A stretch of 64,000 nt of DNA. Origin: Diphasiastrum complanatum. Its lineage: Eukaryota > Streptophyta > Lycopodiopsida > Lycopodiales > Lycopodiaceae. Positions 51,603-63,383 of this stretch are shown one piece after another. The first letter of the stretch is position 1; each line of letters starts with the position of its first letter. The DNA lies in the NCBI GenBank assembly GCA_029204225.1, contig CM055109.1, forward strand, positions 36,678,991 to 36,742,990, written 5' to 3'. Position numbers and translations under genes: made by a program. The notes under the pieces are model-generated. The model was not told the origin of the DNA. It saw only the letters and a list, made by a program, of their open reading frames with translations, and made no database searches.

Positions 51603-51873
51603 GTCACTATGCCAGACATCCCACCACATGCAGTATCTGTATTTGCAGTTATTGTTTCTTTTATATGATTGAGCTTTTAAGCTCCTATCGTGCATACTTG
51701 ACATGTACCTTTTATCAGTCCTATGTTTTATCAGTCATGAGAAGCATAGTAGGAACACAGCACTTAGCGCACAACTACTGTGAACCTTATCGGTCAAAGG
51801 ATTCTCTTTCGTGATCTGATCATTGTATTCCAACAGCTTTAGTTTACAGAACCTCTATTATCTATGTATGAAT
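51603..51873. other. Unassigned DNA before the long (CT)n tract
   Basis: Contains ACTTGACATGTACCTTTTATC, similar to the CATACTTGACATGTACTTT of LINE tails, so it may be a decayed LINE 3' UTR. Confidence 0.4.
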
Positions 51874-52313
<440 letters not shown>

Positions 52314-52315
<2 letters not shown>

Positions 52316-53054
52316 AGAGTATATCTGAGACGGACATGGCAGGGGCAGCTTGGGGTCAAACCCGACCATTACAGGACACACTTTCTGGAGCTAGACATAG
52401 CAGGACTTCCAGTTTTGCCACACTACCTCACCTCAGGACTGTCTCACGGGCTTCGGTTTCTGTTGGGCCAGTTTCGAGTATCTTCACATCAGTTGGCTAT
52501 TGAGACTGGACGCTTCCAGTGCACCCCGCGAGAGGAGCAGATTTGCCAGTTGTGCTCATTAGCTATGGTCGAGTCAGAGGAGCACTTCCTTTTCACATGT
52601 CCAGTTTACTATGAGATCAGAGGGCGATATCATTGCCTTTTTCGTCAGACACATGTTACACTGCGGTCCCTTATCTCATACGAGGACCCCCGTTGTGTGG
52701 CACTTATGCTACGTGAGATGTCCCTCTTACGACAGGACCTATGTCAGGCAGTTCAGCATACTTACCCAGTCACCCAGTCCCAGATTACATCCTTCTTCTC
52801 ACGCAGGAGATCACGTTCTGATGCGGACATGACTGACAGCGATTGCGACGACATTCCCAGACCCAGGCCGCAGAGACGACGTACCACCCAGCCTCAGGCG
52901 ACCATGAGAGTTACACGTCCCACCAGGCCTCCTAGACAGAGACGCACTACATATGCTCATGCTCATCGACGACGCCAGCATGTTCCAACGCTTACTGATG
53001 TTACAGCTCGCATTACATCCTTCTACAGCATCAGCACAGCCCTAACTTCTTGAC
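52314..53054 (+). pseudogene. LINE ORF2 C-terminal part with zinc-finger-like motif
   Basis: From about 52,330 the frames read WQGQLGVKPDHYRTHFLELD, then the open stretch from 52,415: LPHYLTSGLSHGLRFLLGQF, RVSSHQLAIETGRF, CQLCSLAMVESEEHFLFTCP (C-x2-C...H-x4-C), VYYEIRGRYHCLFRQTHVTL, DPRCVALMLREM and an Arg-rich tail ending at a stop at 53,054. This 5'-truncated copy is uninterrupted over 212 codons, so it is relatively recent. It is the template for reading the decayed copies at 9.1-11.1 kb. Confidence 0.85.
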
Positions 53055-53254
53055 ATGGATACATATAATTTTCATGCACAGGCTTTTTCATTTATGTATT
53101 TCATTTATGTATTTATCTTAGCCTATACCAGATGTTTTTTTTCTTTATTACAGCATTGGAGATGCTTTAGACACTCTCCTAGTTACCACATACTTGACAT
53201 GTACTACTTTTGTCTTATATGCCTTTTGGCATGGAAAAGACATTAATAAAGCTT

Positions 53255-53301
<47 letters not shown>

Positions 53302-53342
53302 TTGGGTTTGATGTCTGAGATTGATTAGAGTTAGAGTTAGAG
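53055..53342 (+). mobile_element. LINE 3' UTR, hairpin and (CT)n tail
   Basis: 3' UTR with CATACTTGACATGTACTACT, CTTATATGCCTTTTGGCATG, GAAAAGACATTAATAAAGC, then (CT)n at 53,258-53,294 and CATACATTGGGTTTGATGTC. A third, tail-only copy lies at 53,470-53,545 (CTTATACGCCTTTTGGCATG, AAAGACGTTAATAAAGCTTC). Confidence 0.8.
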
Positions 53343-54151
53343 AACTGAAAAGATGTCCAGTTGAACCTATAAATGGTCTTTGCACCATATCATCCTGGCT
53401 ATATAGCTCTCTTCTTAGTTAGATTTAGCTTAGTTATGTTGTTTTGATGGCACTGATCCGTCTGTTTGCCATCTTATCTGATGTACTGGTTCGTCTTATA
53501 CGCCTTTTGGCATGGAAAAGACGTTAATAAAGCTTCAACAGCAGCAGGTTCTTCTTCTTGAGACCCTTATGTCAAAGTACAGTACTTTGGACCTTTAATG
53601 AGTGCATTAATGCCTCACAAGAGTGATTGATTGATTGATCACAAAACAAAGGCAAACTAGACACAATTTTGAGATCTAGATTAGCAATTTAGCATCTATC
53701 AATCAAGAGCAATCTACAATCATTGATCAAAAGAGATGTACACCACACACACGTGTGAAACATTACTCAGTACGTTCTGTAGACTGAATATGAAGTGAAA
53801 ACCAATTTGTTCTTGCTTAGAGCCAAAAACATTCAAAGTACATAGTATAAAACTCAAGTTTTGCCAATGAGCTCTCAAAAATAACCTAAGTGTTCACTAT
53901 GGAGGATTGGATACATAGAAAGCTACTTTCTCACCTCGACTTAGGTGAATTTACAGCATGTAATAAGGAACTTGATTGAGCTTTCTTGCTCTAATTTGCC
54001 ATTCTAGCCTCCTTCCTAGAGTCTTGCCATATTGGTGGCTAGTTGGTCAATCTACACCATAAATCTAGGAATTAGGTCCTATAAAGTAGGAATCACTACC
54101 AAATAAAGTTGACCCACTTTTTAGCTTCCTCTTCTTCCTCCTCCTCCTCCT

Positions 54152-54228
<77 letters not shown>

Positions 54229-54339
54229 ATACATGGGGAAGGCTATTAAAAAGAGGAGGGGCGCCCAAAATGAGGAGGAGAATTCATGTGAGTGCTGCCA
54301 GGGAGAAGCCTCTTAGGCTCGGATCTATCTCTCATGGAT
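53343..54339. other. Unassigned DNA with LINE tail scrap and (CT)n
   Basis: Apart from the tail at 53,470-53,545 and a (CCT)n/(CT)n tract at 54,131-54,226, nothing is recognised. Confidence 0.5.
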
Positions 54340-55060
54340 CTTCTTGGTGAGAAAATCCGAGGAGCTGCCATTGCAAGATTTACAAAGAATTCATGCTCGA
54401 GAAACTAATGGAGACTTCAAGTATACGTTGCCAGTAGCACCTCCCCATGTACATAAAACAGCTTTCAGAACAACGTTTGGACTTTTTGAGCACTTGGTAG
54501 TTCCTTTTGGATTGACAAATGCTCCTGCCACCTTCAGTAGAATCATGAAAATAAATTTTTTTTCGAGATCTTAGGATATTCACTACAATTTTCTTTGATG
54601 ACATCTTAGTTCTAGCAAAACTGAGGAAGAACATAAGGGGCTCTTGAGGATGGTATTTGACACCTTAACTAAACACACTCTCTTCATTAATCAAAAAAAG
54701 AGTAAATTTTTTCCTTAGAGAAAGCTTGTTTTAATCATTCCCGATCATAAACCGTTCTTGGCTGTCATTGATGCTTGTGGATGTGCATTGGAGCGACTCT
54801 TATTCAAGAAGGGCATGCAGGTTGCTTTTGAAGCAGGAAACTTCATGATGCTGATTTTTGTTACAGCATTCACGAGAAAGAATTGCTTGTTGTCATCCAT
54901 GCTCTCCAAACATTACCTTTTATAGAGTGAGTTTGCAATCAAGACTAATCACCAAAGTCTACAATATTTCTTGACACAACCTAGCAACTCCACTTTCCTT
55001 TGAAGGCGTCCTTCGAAGTGTCGGAACAAGAACCACAAAAACCATGTTTCTTTATGAAAC
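54340..55060 (+). pseudogene. Ty3/gypsy RT and RNase H remnant
   Basis: [32 protein letters not shown] (RT fingers/palm), then after a short deletion FFDDILVLAKTEEEHKGLLR (polymerase box FFDD for YxDD), FDTLTKHTLFINQKKSKFF. RNase H: VIDACGCALE, FEAGNFHDADFCYSIHEKEL, LVVIHALQTL. Several frameshifts and stops. It is the only gypsy RT in the window. Confidence 0.82.
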
Positions 55061-55583
55061 CATGACTCAAAGATGGTCTTTCCAAAAGCAAGGCCTCAAG
55101 ATATAGACTTCCATAAGGAAGATTAAGATTGAGTTATTCACTTTTGAAAATGATTTAAGATGTTGGCACTTCCCTAGAAGTGCCAGAGAAGGAAACTCTT
55201 AAAAAAATAAAAAAAAAGTCCACCGTATCCTTTTCCAAATATGCATTTTTAATTGAGGACAATTAATTTTGTTAAGAGGGAGAGAATGAACCCGACATAC
55301 TATTTTCAATTTTTATGTTAGAATAATGGACATCATTTTTAGTTTTTCCTTACCTTCAGATATTGTAAAGCAACTGGGTTACCCAAGTGTCTACTTAGTG
55401 TCGGATCTGGGAAGGTACTATGCCCGATTACCTTCATCTAACGGATAGGCCTAGTGCATGGGGTGGACCTCTCTTCTTGCTATGGGTCCAAGGGAAGAAC
55501 GCTTCCAAGTGTTACAAAACCAACTTGCTCATACAAGTTACCCAAGACAAGATTCTTGTTGTGATGAAACAATAGCCAAACCA
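55061..55583. other. Probable 3' part of the gypsy remnant, unassigned
   Basis: No domain readable. A purine tract AAGAGGGAGAGAATG at 55,274 could mark the start of a decayed 3' LTR. Confidence 0.35.
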
Positions 55584-55740
55584 TAGTACCCCGTGGTACC
55601 GCTAGTATGGTACCGCCGGTACCATATCAGTGGTACCGCCGGTACGGTACCGCCCTCATACCCGCGGTACCAGGGCGGTACCATTTTTAATATTTTTTTT
55701 TAGTTTTTAATATATTTAATGATTTTTTTTTGCCTACTAC
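55584..55740. mobile_element. hAT-like end: TAGTR inverted end plus GGTACC word array
   Basis: Starts TAGTACCCCGTGGTACC, 15 of 17 identical to the reversed right end of the 230-bp element at 12,576-12,805. It then has nine GGTACC-type words to about 55,685 and an A/T-rich stretch (55,686-55,735), again like that element. It is probably the left terminus of a larger transposon that includes the coding remnants up to 59.8 kb. No matching right end is found. Confidence 0.65.
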
Positions 55741-55831
55741 CTACCAAAAAAGGACAAAAAAATGGAAAAAAAAGGGGTACTAGGTGTACAAAAAAAGGGT
55801 ACAGTACATGGTGCAGGGGACTGGTGCAGTG

Positions 55832-56010
55832 GCACATGGGCACTGTGGGTGAGCAGACCATGGGGCCAATGGGAGACCAACACAGAGGGGGAGCATCACA
55901 TGGGGGCAGGTACAAAGGCACATGGGCACTGTGGGTGAGCAGACCATGGGGCCAATGGGAGACCAACACAGGGGGGGAGCATCACATGGGGGCAGGTACA
56001 AAGGCACATG
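55832..56010. repeat. Tandem repeat, 87-bp unit, two full copies
   Basis: GCACATGGGCACTGTGGGTG recurs at 55,832 and 55,919, with one base difference over the whole unit. The near-identity suggests a recent duplication. Diverged pieces (CACATGGGCACTGTGG at about 56,036) follow. Confidence 0.85.
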
Positions 56011-56189
56011 GGACAAATCCGGACAGGTACACCGTCACATGGGCACTGTGGGGGAGCAGACCACGGACCCAATCGGAGTGCAGCATGTGGTACAGGTACA
56101 TGCACATCACAATTAATGGGGACAGGTACAAGGGCACATGGAGGGATCATCAACAACTGCACATGGGGGAACAGGCTGTGGGGTTAAAT

Positions 56190-56300
56190 AGGCACTCACG
56201 AGGCTGTGAGAGTCAGTGAGAGGCTGTGAGAGAGAGGCTGTGAGAGGCATTGTGAGAGTTATTGTGAGAGGCATTGTGAGAGCCAGTTCGAGAAACAAGG
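56190..56300. repeat. GAGAGGCTGTGAGAG / GAGAGGCATTGTGAGAG short repeats
   Basis: About seven degenerate copies of a 15-17 bp unit just before the small plus-strand frame. Confidence 0.7.
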
Positions 56301-56309
56301 TGTCGTGAG

Positions 56310-56516
56310 ATGGCAGAGCGCATACCACCACGGCCTGAGGGCGAAGCCAAGAGGAAGCTCGAGGAAGATGTCCGAAGGCACAACGAAAGGCATCGGAAGC
56401 AAGAGGCAGACATTGCAGAGATGCTGCGACAAACTCGGGATAGACACCCAGAGCTGCAGATCCCCGCCCCCGCTATGGCCCCTGCTCCCGCTGTCGAGGT
56501 GGATTTGGATGAATGA
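56310..56516 (+). CDS. Small coiled-coil frame (68 codons), unknown
   Basis: MAERIPPRPEGEAKRKLEED followed by VRRHNERHRKQEADIAEML is a strongly charged coiled coil; the end is a Pro/Ala stretch closing with EVDLDE. Homologous-looking residues continue in another frame to about 56,660 (TGRQSESDITMLL). I do not recognise it. Its position between a hAT-like end and a hAT transposase on the opposite strand suggests an accessory gene of the transposon or a captured gene. Confidence 0.45.
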   Translation: MAERIPPRPEGEAKRKLEEDVRRHNERHRKQEADIAEMLRQTRDRHPELQIPAPAMAPAPAVEVDLDE

Positions 56517-57065
56517 ACTTCACACGACAGCAGCTCATCATGGTCAGCGAAAGGGCTGCCTGCCGTTGGGCTGACCAGGAGGCAGCTCGGGTAACCGGGA
56601 GGCAGAGCGAGAGCGACATAACAATGCTCCTGACGAGGGCGAGGAGTCAGTGGAGGATCCATAGGAATGTTTAGCATAGATGGGGTCTAGCCGTATGTGG
56701 CTGACTGTTGTTATGTAATGTTCATCAATAGATGAGACAGCATTTAGTGTCTCTAATTGAAAACACGCACACACCATTTGAAGTAAAACTGCAAGTAGAA
56801 CATCACAATTACAAGTTGACAAATACACATTGTGCAGTGAATAGAATACGTCCAACACTGAATATAATATGGAAAATGGTCTGAATACAGTGTTCGACCA
56901 TCTGGTCGCCAAACATGGAACATGATATGAAACTGCTAAAAATAAAACAACAGAGCCACAATCGATGCTCTAGCTCTGACTCAGACGAATGCTCTGGAGA
57001 CAACTCAGGGCCCCGAGCTGACTCTCGCAGCCGATATCTGTGCCTGTCTGGAGCTGGCATGGGCT

Positions 57066-59830
57066 ATGTATCAGAAGAGGAGGACTCGTCACTAGCATCA
57101 TCCCAATATGCCTCCGCGTCAGCCCCCAAGCAAGCCAAACCAGCAACACCTGCTCCAGCTCGCTGTAATGCTGCACCTCTAGCTGTACCTGGAGCCCTGC
57201 ATGGTCGTCCTCTCCTCCCTGGCAGTTTCTATGCTTTGCCTTTCTTGTTCGGTGCACCCTTGGGCCTTCCTGGTCTCTTGCGGACAAGAGAGGAGCTGTC
57301 AATGCCTCGTCACCCCCATGCAAATCACCTGGCTGGCTAGGCTGGGCCCAAGCTGAGGCCGGCTGGGATAGGGAAGCAAAAGAGGCTCCCTGTGCAGTTG
57401 AGCGAGGATGATGAGCTCCTGGAGTGTGTGCCTATGGGGCTGCTGCTGGTGGAGGGACTGGCTGTGAAGGAGGGAAGTATAGCGGCGATATGTACTGAAA
57501 GGGGCGCTGCGATGGCCGGTACTGGTACATCTTGGGTGCTGCCAAAGGGGGAGCCAGTGGAGTGGGTGCTGCCAAAGGAGGAGGACGTGGAGTGGGTGCT
57601 GCCACTGGAGGAGCAGCTGGAGGAGCCACTGTGGATGTGGGCGTTGCGAGAGAAAACCTGGGCACAGATGGTGGCCTGCATGGAGACCTGGTGCTGCAGA
57701 AGTGGACGGCGATGGAGGGGCTGCAGGCCTGAATGGCATCGATGGCATTGGAGGAGCTGTGCGGCGCACATATACCCTCTGAGGAGCTGGAGGAACTGTG
57801 GGCACCTCGTGCGGCTGCTTTGGCTGTGACTCTGTGTATGGCATGCTGGCAAGAGATGAAGGGGGTGCCCTGACACTCGGCATCTGCTGGGCCTCTGAAT
57901 CAAATGTGGCAATCAGGTCGTCCAGCTGGGCATCTGAATACAAATGCTATGGGCTCTGGGCCTCATCCTGTGCACCATCCACTGAATCATCCTGTGCACC
58001 AACCTCTTAATCATCCCGTGCCTCATCATGTGCACCCTGTAGACCCTGCATGGCCTCCCAATCTATGCAATCAAAGTCATCTGGTGCCTCCTCTGGTGTG
58101 TTGTCATAGTAACGGCCATGACTCTGTGCTGCACGCATCCAAAAACATCTGCGGGACAGGCATCTAAACCACTCTGCCCTCTTTCAAGAGCCTCCTCCAT
58201 CATGTCGACATAGGTAGGTATGCCACTGCCCCCCCCTGTGTGCCCTACCTGTCTGCCGGTATAACTTGTGCCATGTGTCCCAGCTCTGCCACGTGATGCA
58301 CCTGTGACCCCTGCCTGTGGCGTGTGCCCTGCACCTGTATAATCTGCCTCATCCCTCTCTGGTCTGGCAAACACAACCCGAATGGGCTCATCCTCTGACA
58401 CTGGCTCATCTGCCTCATACAATGGAGGCTCTCTGTGCTCAAGCCCAAGCTCTCTCTCTCTCATCTCGGCAAGCTCCCTCTCTCTCTCTCTGCCATCAAC
58501 TGTGTGCCCAGGTCATCTACAGGAATGGGATGGGTGCTGTCCGTAGGCAAGTCGACCTGGTGCTCCAAATCTGATATCTTCGTCTACAAGACCAAAATTG
58601 AGCGTGTCAGGAAAACAACTTGATAAAAAATTGAAACCTACATTTTAGTGAGACGTCAACCAACATGCAATGGGAGAATAGCTTTTCACCTGCAATGCGC
58701 TCGTAATGGTCGGCAGTCTCCTGGCGAGACGTGCGTTGGTGCTACAGAACACCAACCGCTCCAACTGACTCATTGACAGCCTGTTCCTTCTCCTCGTGTG
58801 AATGAGTGCCCATGTGCTCCAATTACGCTCACACACGGAGGGAGCGCAGTCCTGTGGTACGTGCAATGAAATGGTTCAGCACACGTGCACGGGTGGAACG
58901 TCAACGAAACACAGCAAGGGAGGATGAGATGAGATGCATACCTGTGAAAGGACCCGCAGTGCAAGACGCTGTATGGATGGATAGGTGCTGCCGAACATGG
59001 TCCACCAGGTAATGGGGAGCTGCCTCCTCTCTGGATCCTGAGCAGCCGGGTGACCGAACGTGCCCATGCCAAAACGAAATGCAGCGAGCTCCTCCATGAG
59101 CCTGATAGGATCCAAACCTATGTGTGGACCCACCCTGTGAATGTACTGAAGCCAATCGGCCTCGAGTTCCCTGCCTGCGATCTGTGTCGGAGAGAGGAAG
59201 AGGGGATGCAGCATGTGTGCAACGCTGTGGAAACTCCTGTGGAAGTAGTTCCAACGCGTCTCCCATATGAACTTCAGCTCTGTCATCCTACAGTTGAGAG
59301 GCATGTGGTTTACGGCATTACGAAAAAACGTAACACTGACAGAAAAACAAACTAGCAACCATTGAAAAGATAAAGAGCAATTATAACATTGTACCGCTTA
59401 CCTCTCTGGCTGCAAGATGGGCAGCTGCAGGAACTGTCCAATCCGGTCCATGAGCTCATACACCAGTCCAAGTGTCGACCCCTCGCTGTCAGCCATGCGG
59501 AGCACAATGTAGAGTGGTCGAAGCAGTCCTGACAATGTCTGTGCATCCCTCCAGAACTGGTCTCCCCTCACCGTGGAAGAAAAGTGCTCCCCATCCTCAG
59601 TGCGCGGAAACGTACTGGCTCACCAAAGATCACTGGCAACCATCTATAGAAGTTGGGCCCTGCACCTGATCAAACGGTCGATGAGCACCAAGTCGAATGC
59701 AAAGCGTGTGGGGGCTGGCTTACGGAGGTCCAGATGGCTGAACACCCGGAACATGGCAAGAACACGCCTCTTTCTGGTGACAAAAGTCACCAGGAAGAGG
59801 GCCTCCCAGACGATGGCTCTAACTGTAGCG
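57066..59830 (-). pseudogene. hAT-type (DUF659-like) transposase, decayed, with C-terminal AT-hooks
   Basis: On the minus strand from 59,830: KRRVLAMFRVFSHLDLRKPA, PTRFAFDLVLIDRLI, then QFWRDAQTLSGLLRPLYIVL, RMADSEGSTLGLVYELMDRI (59,400-59,560). Next the hAT C-terminal region: DPIRLMEELAAFRFGMGTFG, TWWTMFGSTYPSIQRLALRV and CERNWSTWALIHTRRRNRLS, MSQLERLVF (58,700-59,280), the dimerisation domain. A long acidic and Pro/Ala-rich tail leads to AT-hook-like RPGRPKGAPNKKGKA and GRRGRPC (57,190-57,290) and a stop near 57,066. There are frameshifts and stops throughout and the N-terminus (zinc finger, first catalytic region) is missing. Introns could explain some of the breaks. Confidence 0.75.
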
Positions 59831-61169
59831 CCGGCGCCTCAAAGGGCGCTGGGACTTGAGCGGTTTCCCCAACACGCGCTTAAGTCTAACATTCATCCAT
59901 CATGCACTTACGTAAAAGCCAACTCAGAATCGTAACAAGCTTAACCATTCAGACTTAAGAAAACTGGAATCCCAACCAACCCGAAAGCCAACTCAGAATC
60001 CGTCCCCAAAAGGTAACCAAAGGCAAAGACAAGCCACACATGAAACCCAAGGCATAGTGGTCGCCAAACTGACCAATTGGCATAGCGGCAAGCCCCATGT
60101 CGATGACAGGGACCCTTAGGCGCCAGCGACGCAAAAAGGTTGTAGTAAGGGTCCTTCCACTTGGACCAGTCCCGGAGGCGAAACCGAAATGGTAATCATC
60201 CCCAAGGATCAACTTTATTAGATTTGGAAGAGGTTACATTCATACATAGACTGACCGGTCTCGGGGCCACCAACACGTGCTGGGCATTGTGCCTGGCTCG
60301 TGCTGGTAGAGGGAGCTGAGACCTGGCGACTGGATTCCTGGCGCTGGTTGAGCTGCCCAAGTTTCTGTCTGCCGGACTCCCCCTATAGTTCTGCTGTGAT
60401 TCGGCGCACCCCCTCTGGTTTGAAACATAGTGCTTTCTGGTAAAGCACGCTTTTTAGGACTTAGTTTTTATTTTGCTGATTAAGCCTGGCAAGCCTGGCA
60501 GAATCAGTCTGGCTCCCGGACATGGGTCCCGGGAGCCGTCCCGGCGGCCGAATCAACCTGCTTTCCTGACTAGGCCATGACTCGAGCTCCAGAGCTAGCT
60601 CATGACTTTGTGACTACTTGACTGGCTCACCACAGGTCGGAGGCTCAGTCCTTGACATTCTAACTTGCTCTGGGACCTTAGGGAGTGTCACCCCCTTTGA
60701 GTCTTACAGGGCACGCTGGGTGCACCCAAGTCAGCTTTACAAGTGTCACCCCTTTGAGTCTTACAGGGCACGCTGGGTGCACCCAAGTCAGCTTTACAAC
60801 ATCCTCCCCTCGTTTGAGAAAGCTGATGTCCTCATCAGGGCCAAACTAGAACCCTTACTCATGGCACGGGCTTAATTCACCGGCCAGACTTTAGTCACAT
60901 ATACAAGGGCACGGGCTTGATTCACCGGCCAAAGGAAACCAACTGTAAAGCAGAGCAATGATATTGTGTTTTACACCCAGCACAGGAAAAGTGTGGATCT
61001 AGTTCACTTACGTAAAACCTGTGTGAAGCTGCTGCACTTAGAGACATCAAACTGAAGCTCACTCCTCAATGAGAAATGCGGCTTACTTTATTAGCATGAA
61101 AGAAAAAGGTACTCACGGCTCCCTTAAGCCTCAGATATGTCGTTGTCGTCGCACATCTGGATGAGTCCC
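59831..61169. other. Probable LTR and 3' region of the minus-strand gypsy element
   Basis: There is a perfect-to-near-perfect 58-bp tandem pair at 60,678-60,800 (GAGTCTTACAGGGCACGCTG twice). A CGGGAGCC/GGCTCCCG inverted pair lies at 60,511-60,540. Assignment to the gypsy element is by position; no LTR partner can be matched. Confidence 0.35.
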
Positions 61170-63383
61170 CTAGGACTCTAGATATTTCGTTTGGTCGTCC
61201 AGGTTGAGCTCCTTGAGCTCTGCATCGGCACTTAGATTCACCTTTGACGTAGAAACTGCAGGCAATGTTGGCTCCATTTGACCTCGCGTCAACTGGTTTG
61301 TCACTGTTGGATGTCTTTCATTAAAAAGATGAGTTTTCGCTTGGTCACACAAGGTGAGCTCCTTGAGCTCTGCATCGGCACTTGAATTCACCTTTGATGT
61401 AGAGACTATAGGCAATTTTGGCTCCATTTGTTCCCGTGCCAGCTGGTCTGTCACTGTTGGTTGTCCTTCGTTAAATAGGTGAATGAGATTGGGAGGAATG
61501 GTTGGCTCAGGTTCATTTGTGTCGTTCTTTTCTAGTTGGTCCCCTGGCACAGCTCTGACGACACAAGGTCTCCTGCCATTATATAATAACACAAGGTTAA
61601 CCCCTTTTGCCAAGAAGGCCACCACATGTTCGTTAAACCAACTTAATCCCAAAATAGCGTCGAAGGCATCCATCTTCAAGATTGTGAACGTTAGTCGATT
61701 CTTCCAGGCTCCCAGAGAGATTGGTAAGTTGGTTGCCAATCTACAAGTGGTCATTGTACCTTTCGCGGTCTCCACACAAATAGGAGTCACATTTTCTTCA
61801 CATTGGATGTCCAATTCTCCTGTCAGTTTTTCTGACAAGTAGTTATGAGACGCCCCCAGGTCTACCATGAAGTAAATGATCCTGCCTTGAATACAGCCTT
61901 TCAGGTACAATAACTTGGATCCTCTCGCAGGAGTCGCCATAAGATGTTCACGATAAGCCGCAAGTGCCCCTATCTGTTGCAAGGCATTCAGGTCAGACTC
62001 CGTCAAATCCGTTTCTGGGTCCTCTTCATCATCTTCTTCACCATCTTCTTGATCAAATGCCTCTCTCTCCATCCTATCAAATCCTTCAATGGCAGCCATG
62101 ATTTGCTTATTCAATGGTTTGGGGCATGATCTCCAAGAGTGACCTTGCTGATGACAGTTGAAGCAACGCATGGAACTGCCCACTGTTGGTGAGCTGTTGC
62201 TGTGACTAGTCGAAGATCCAACATTGTTTCTTCTCTGGAACATGTTCACTCCATTGTTGCCTTGGTTGCCAAACCCTGTTTTTGTTGGGAATTTATTCAC
62301 GCTACTCGAGGCTTGGTTGCCATTTGGAGCTGAGTCCCCTCTTGAAAAGAAGCTCGGACTCGGTCTGGATCCACTAAATACTTTTGTTGAGGTTGCGGGA
62401 GCAGCTGGTGCCAATGTGCTCTCATAATCACAAACCATTTCAGCCGCTCGAATAGTTGAATTGAAATCATGGGGCATGTAGCTGTCTATCGCACGTCAAG
62501 TCCAGGATTGCATTCCAGACAATAGGTAAGGAGTTTTGTCCGCCTCGGACATATCTTCAATAACCCATACACTCTGTCTGAATCTATTGAGGTACTCTCG
62601 CAATGACCCTTTCTGTTTGAGCCCCGATAATTCTGTCCTCAATCTCATGTGTGAATCCTTCGGTATGAACTCCTCTCGTAACGCGGCTTTGAATGCGTCC
62701 CATGTTTGAAAATGCATTCCTGCCATCCGGTACCAATTTGTAGTGTAGCCCTCAAAATATGCTAATGCCAAGTCAGTTCTTTCTTCCTCAGGAGTGTTCA
62801 TTAGACGGAAGTAATGGTCCATGTGAAACAACCAATCTTCCACAACTCGAATATCACGCTCTCCTTTGAAAGTAGGTGGTGCTTTCACTTTGGCAGTCTT
62901 TCTCGGGCCCTCCGTGGTTCGCGCTCGTGGTTCTCTTGGTATCTGTGGAGGAGGCGCCACTGCATTCTCCCTAGTTGCTTCCAACTCTTCAAACCTGGCT
63001 TCGAGCTGTGTTAGCCCGTCTCTCATTTCTCTAGCAAGGTTAATTTGGGTAAGATTCATGGCTCGCAAGGATGTTTGCCATTCTTTCCTTTCGGTTTCTC
63101 TATCCTTCTTCACCTCGCTAAGCATAGCCGTCATTGCGCTTGATAAATATTGCCGCATCTTCACTTCAAAGAGGTCCTGTTGTGCCTCTGGCAAGGGCTC
63201 ATCTCTTGGTGTGGGTTCAGAAGGGCCACCCATCTCTTCATGGAGGGGCGCCACTGTGGAGTGCATACGCTCTTTCTTTCTCGACTTGGACCTGGTGCCA
63301 TCTCGATGCATGCGAGAGCTGTATTCTCGAGTCAGCTCTTCTCCGTCCGTCAGTGCTCGTAACTCTTCAAGATGGTCCTCCAT
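61170..63383 (-). pseudogene. Ty3/gypsy Gag-protease polyprotein, one in-frame stop
   Basis: 738 codons from ATG at 63,383. A basic N-terminus is followed by a coiled coil (VKKDRETERKEWQTSLRAMN). The capsid has VEDWLFHMDHYFRLMNTPEE, WYRMAGMHFQTWDAFKAALR, KGSLREYLNRFRQSVWVIED. A TGA at 62,496-62,498 interrupts ...GMQSWT; the same frame goes on RAIDSYMPHDFN, so a CGA-to-TGA change is likely. Then a zinc knuckle CFNCHQQGHSWRSC, an acidic stretch and a retropepsin-like site YFMVDLGASHNYLSEKL (DLG where DSG or DTG is usual), DAILGLSWFNEHVV. The end carries two copies of a 51-residue repeat (61,180-61,490). No RT follows; the polyprotein ends at 61,170. Confidence 0.88.
61183..61488 (-). repeat. 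In-frame tandem repeat, two 153-bp units in the Gag-protease frame
   Basis: Units read HLFNEGQPTVTDQLAREQME...ADAELKELTL and HLFNERHPTVTNQLTRGQME...ADAELKELNL. About 80% identical at protein level and in frame, so the repeat predates loss of coding selection or arose without disturbing it. Confidence 0.85.

Noticed and set aside
57392-57829. Plus-strand open frames over the hAT tail region
   Set aside because: They are antisense shadows of the GC-rich Pro/Ala-coding minus strand, with no motif of their own.
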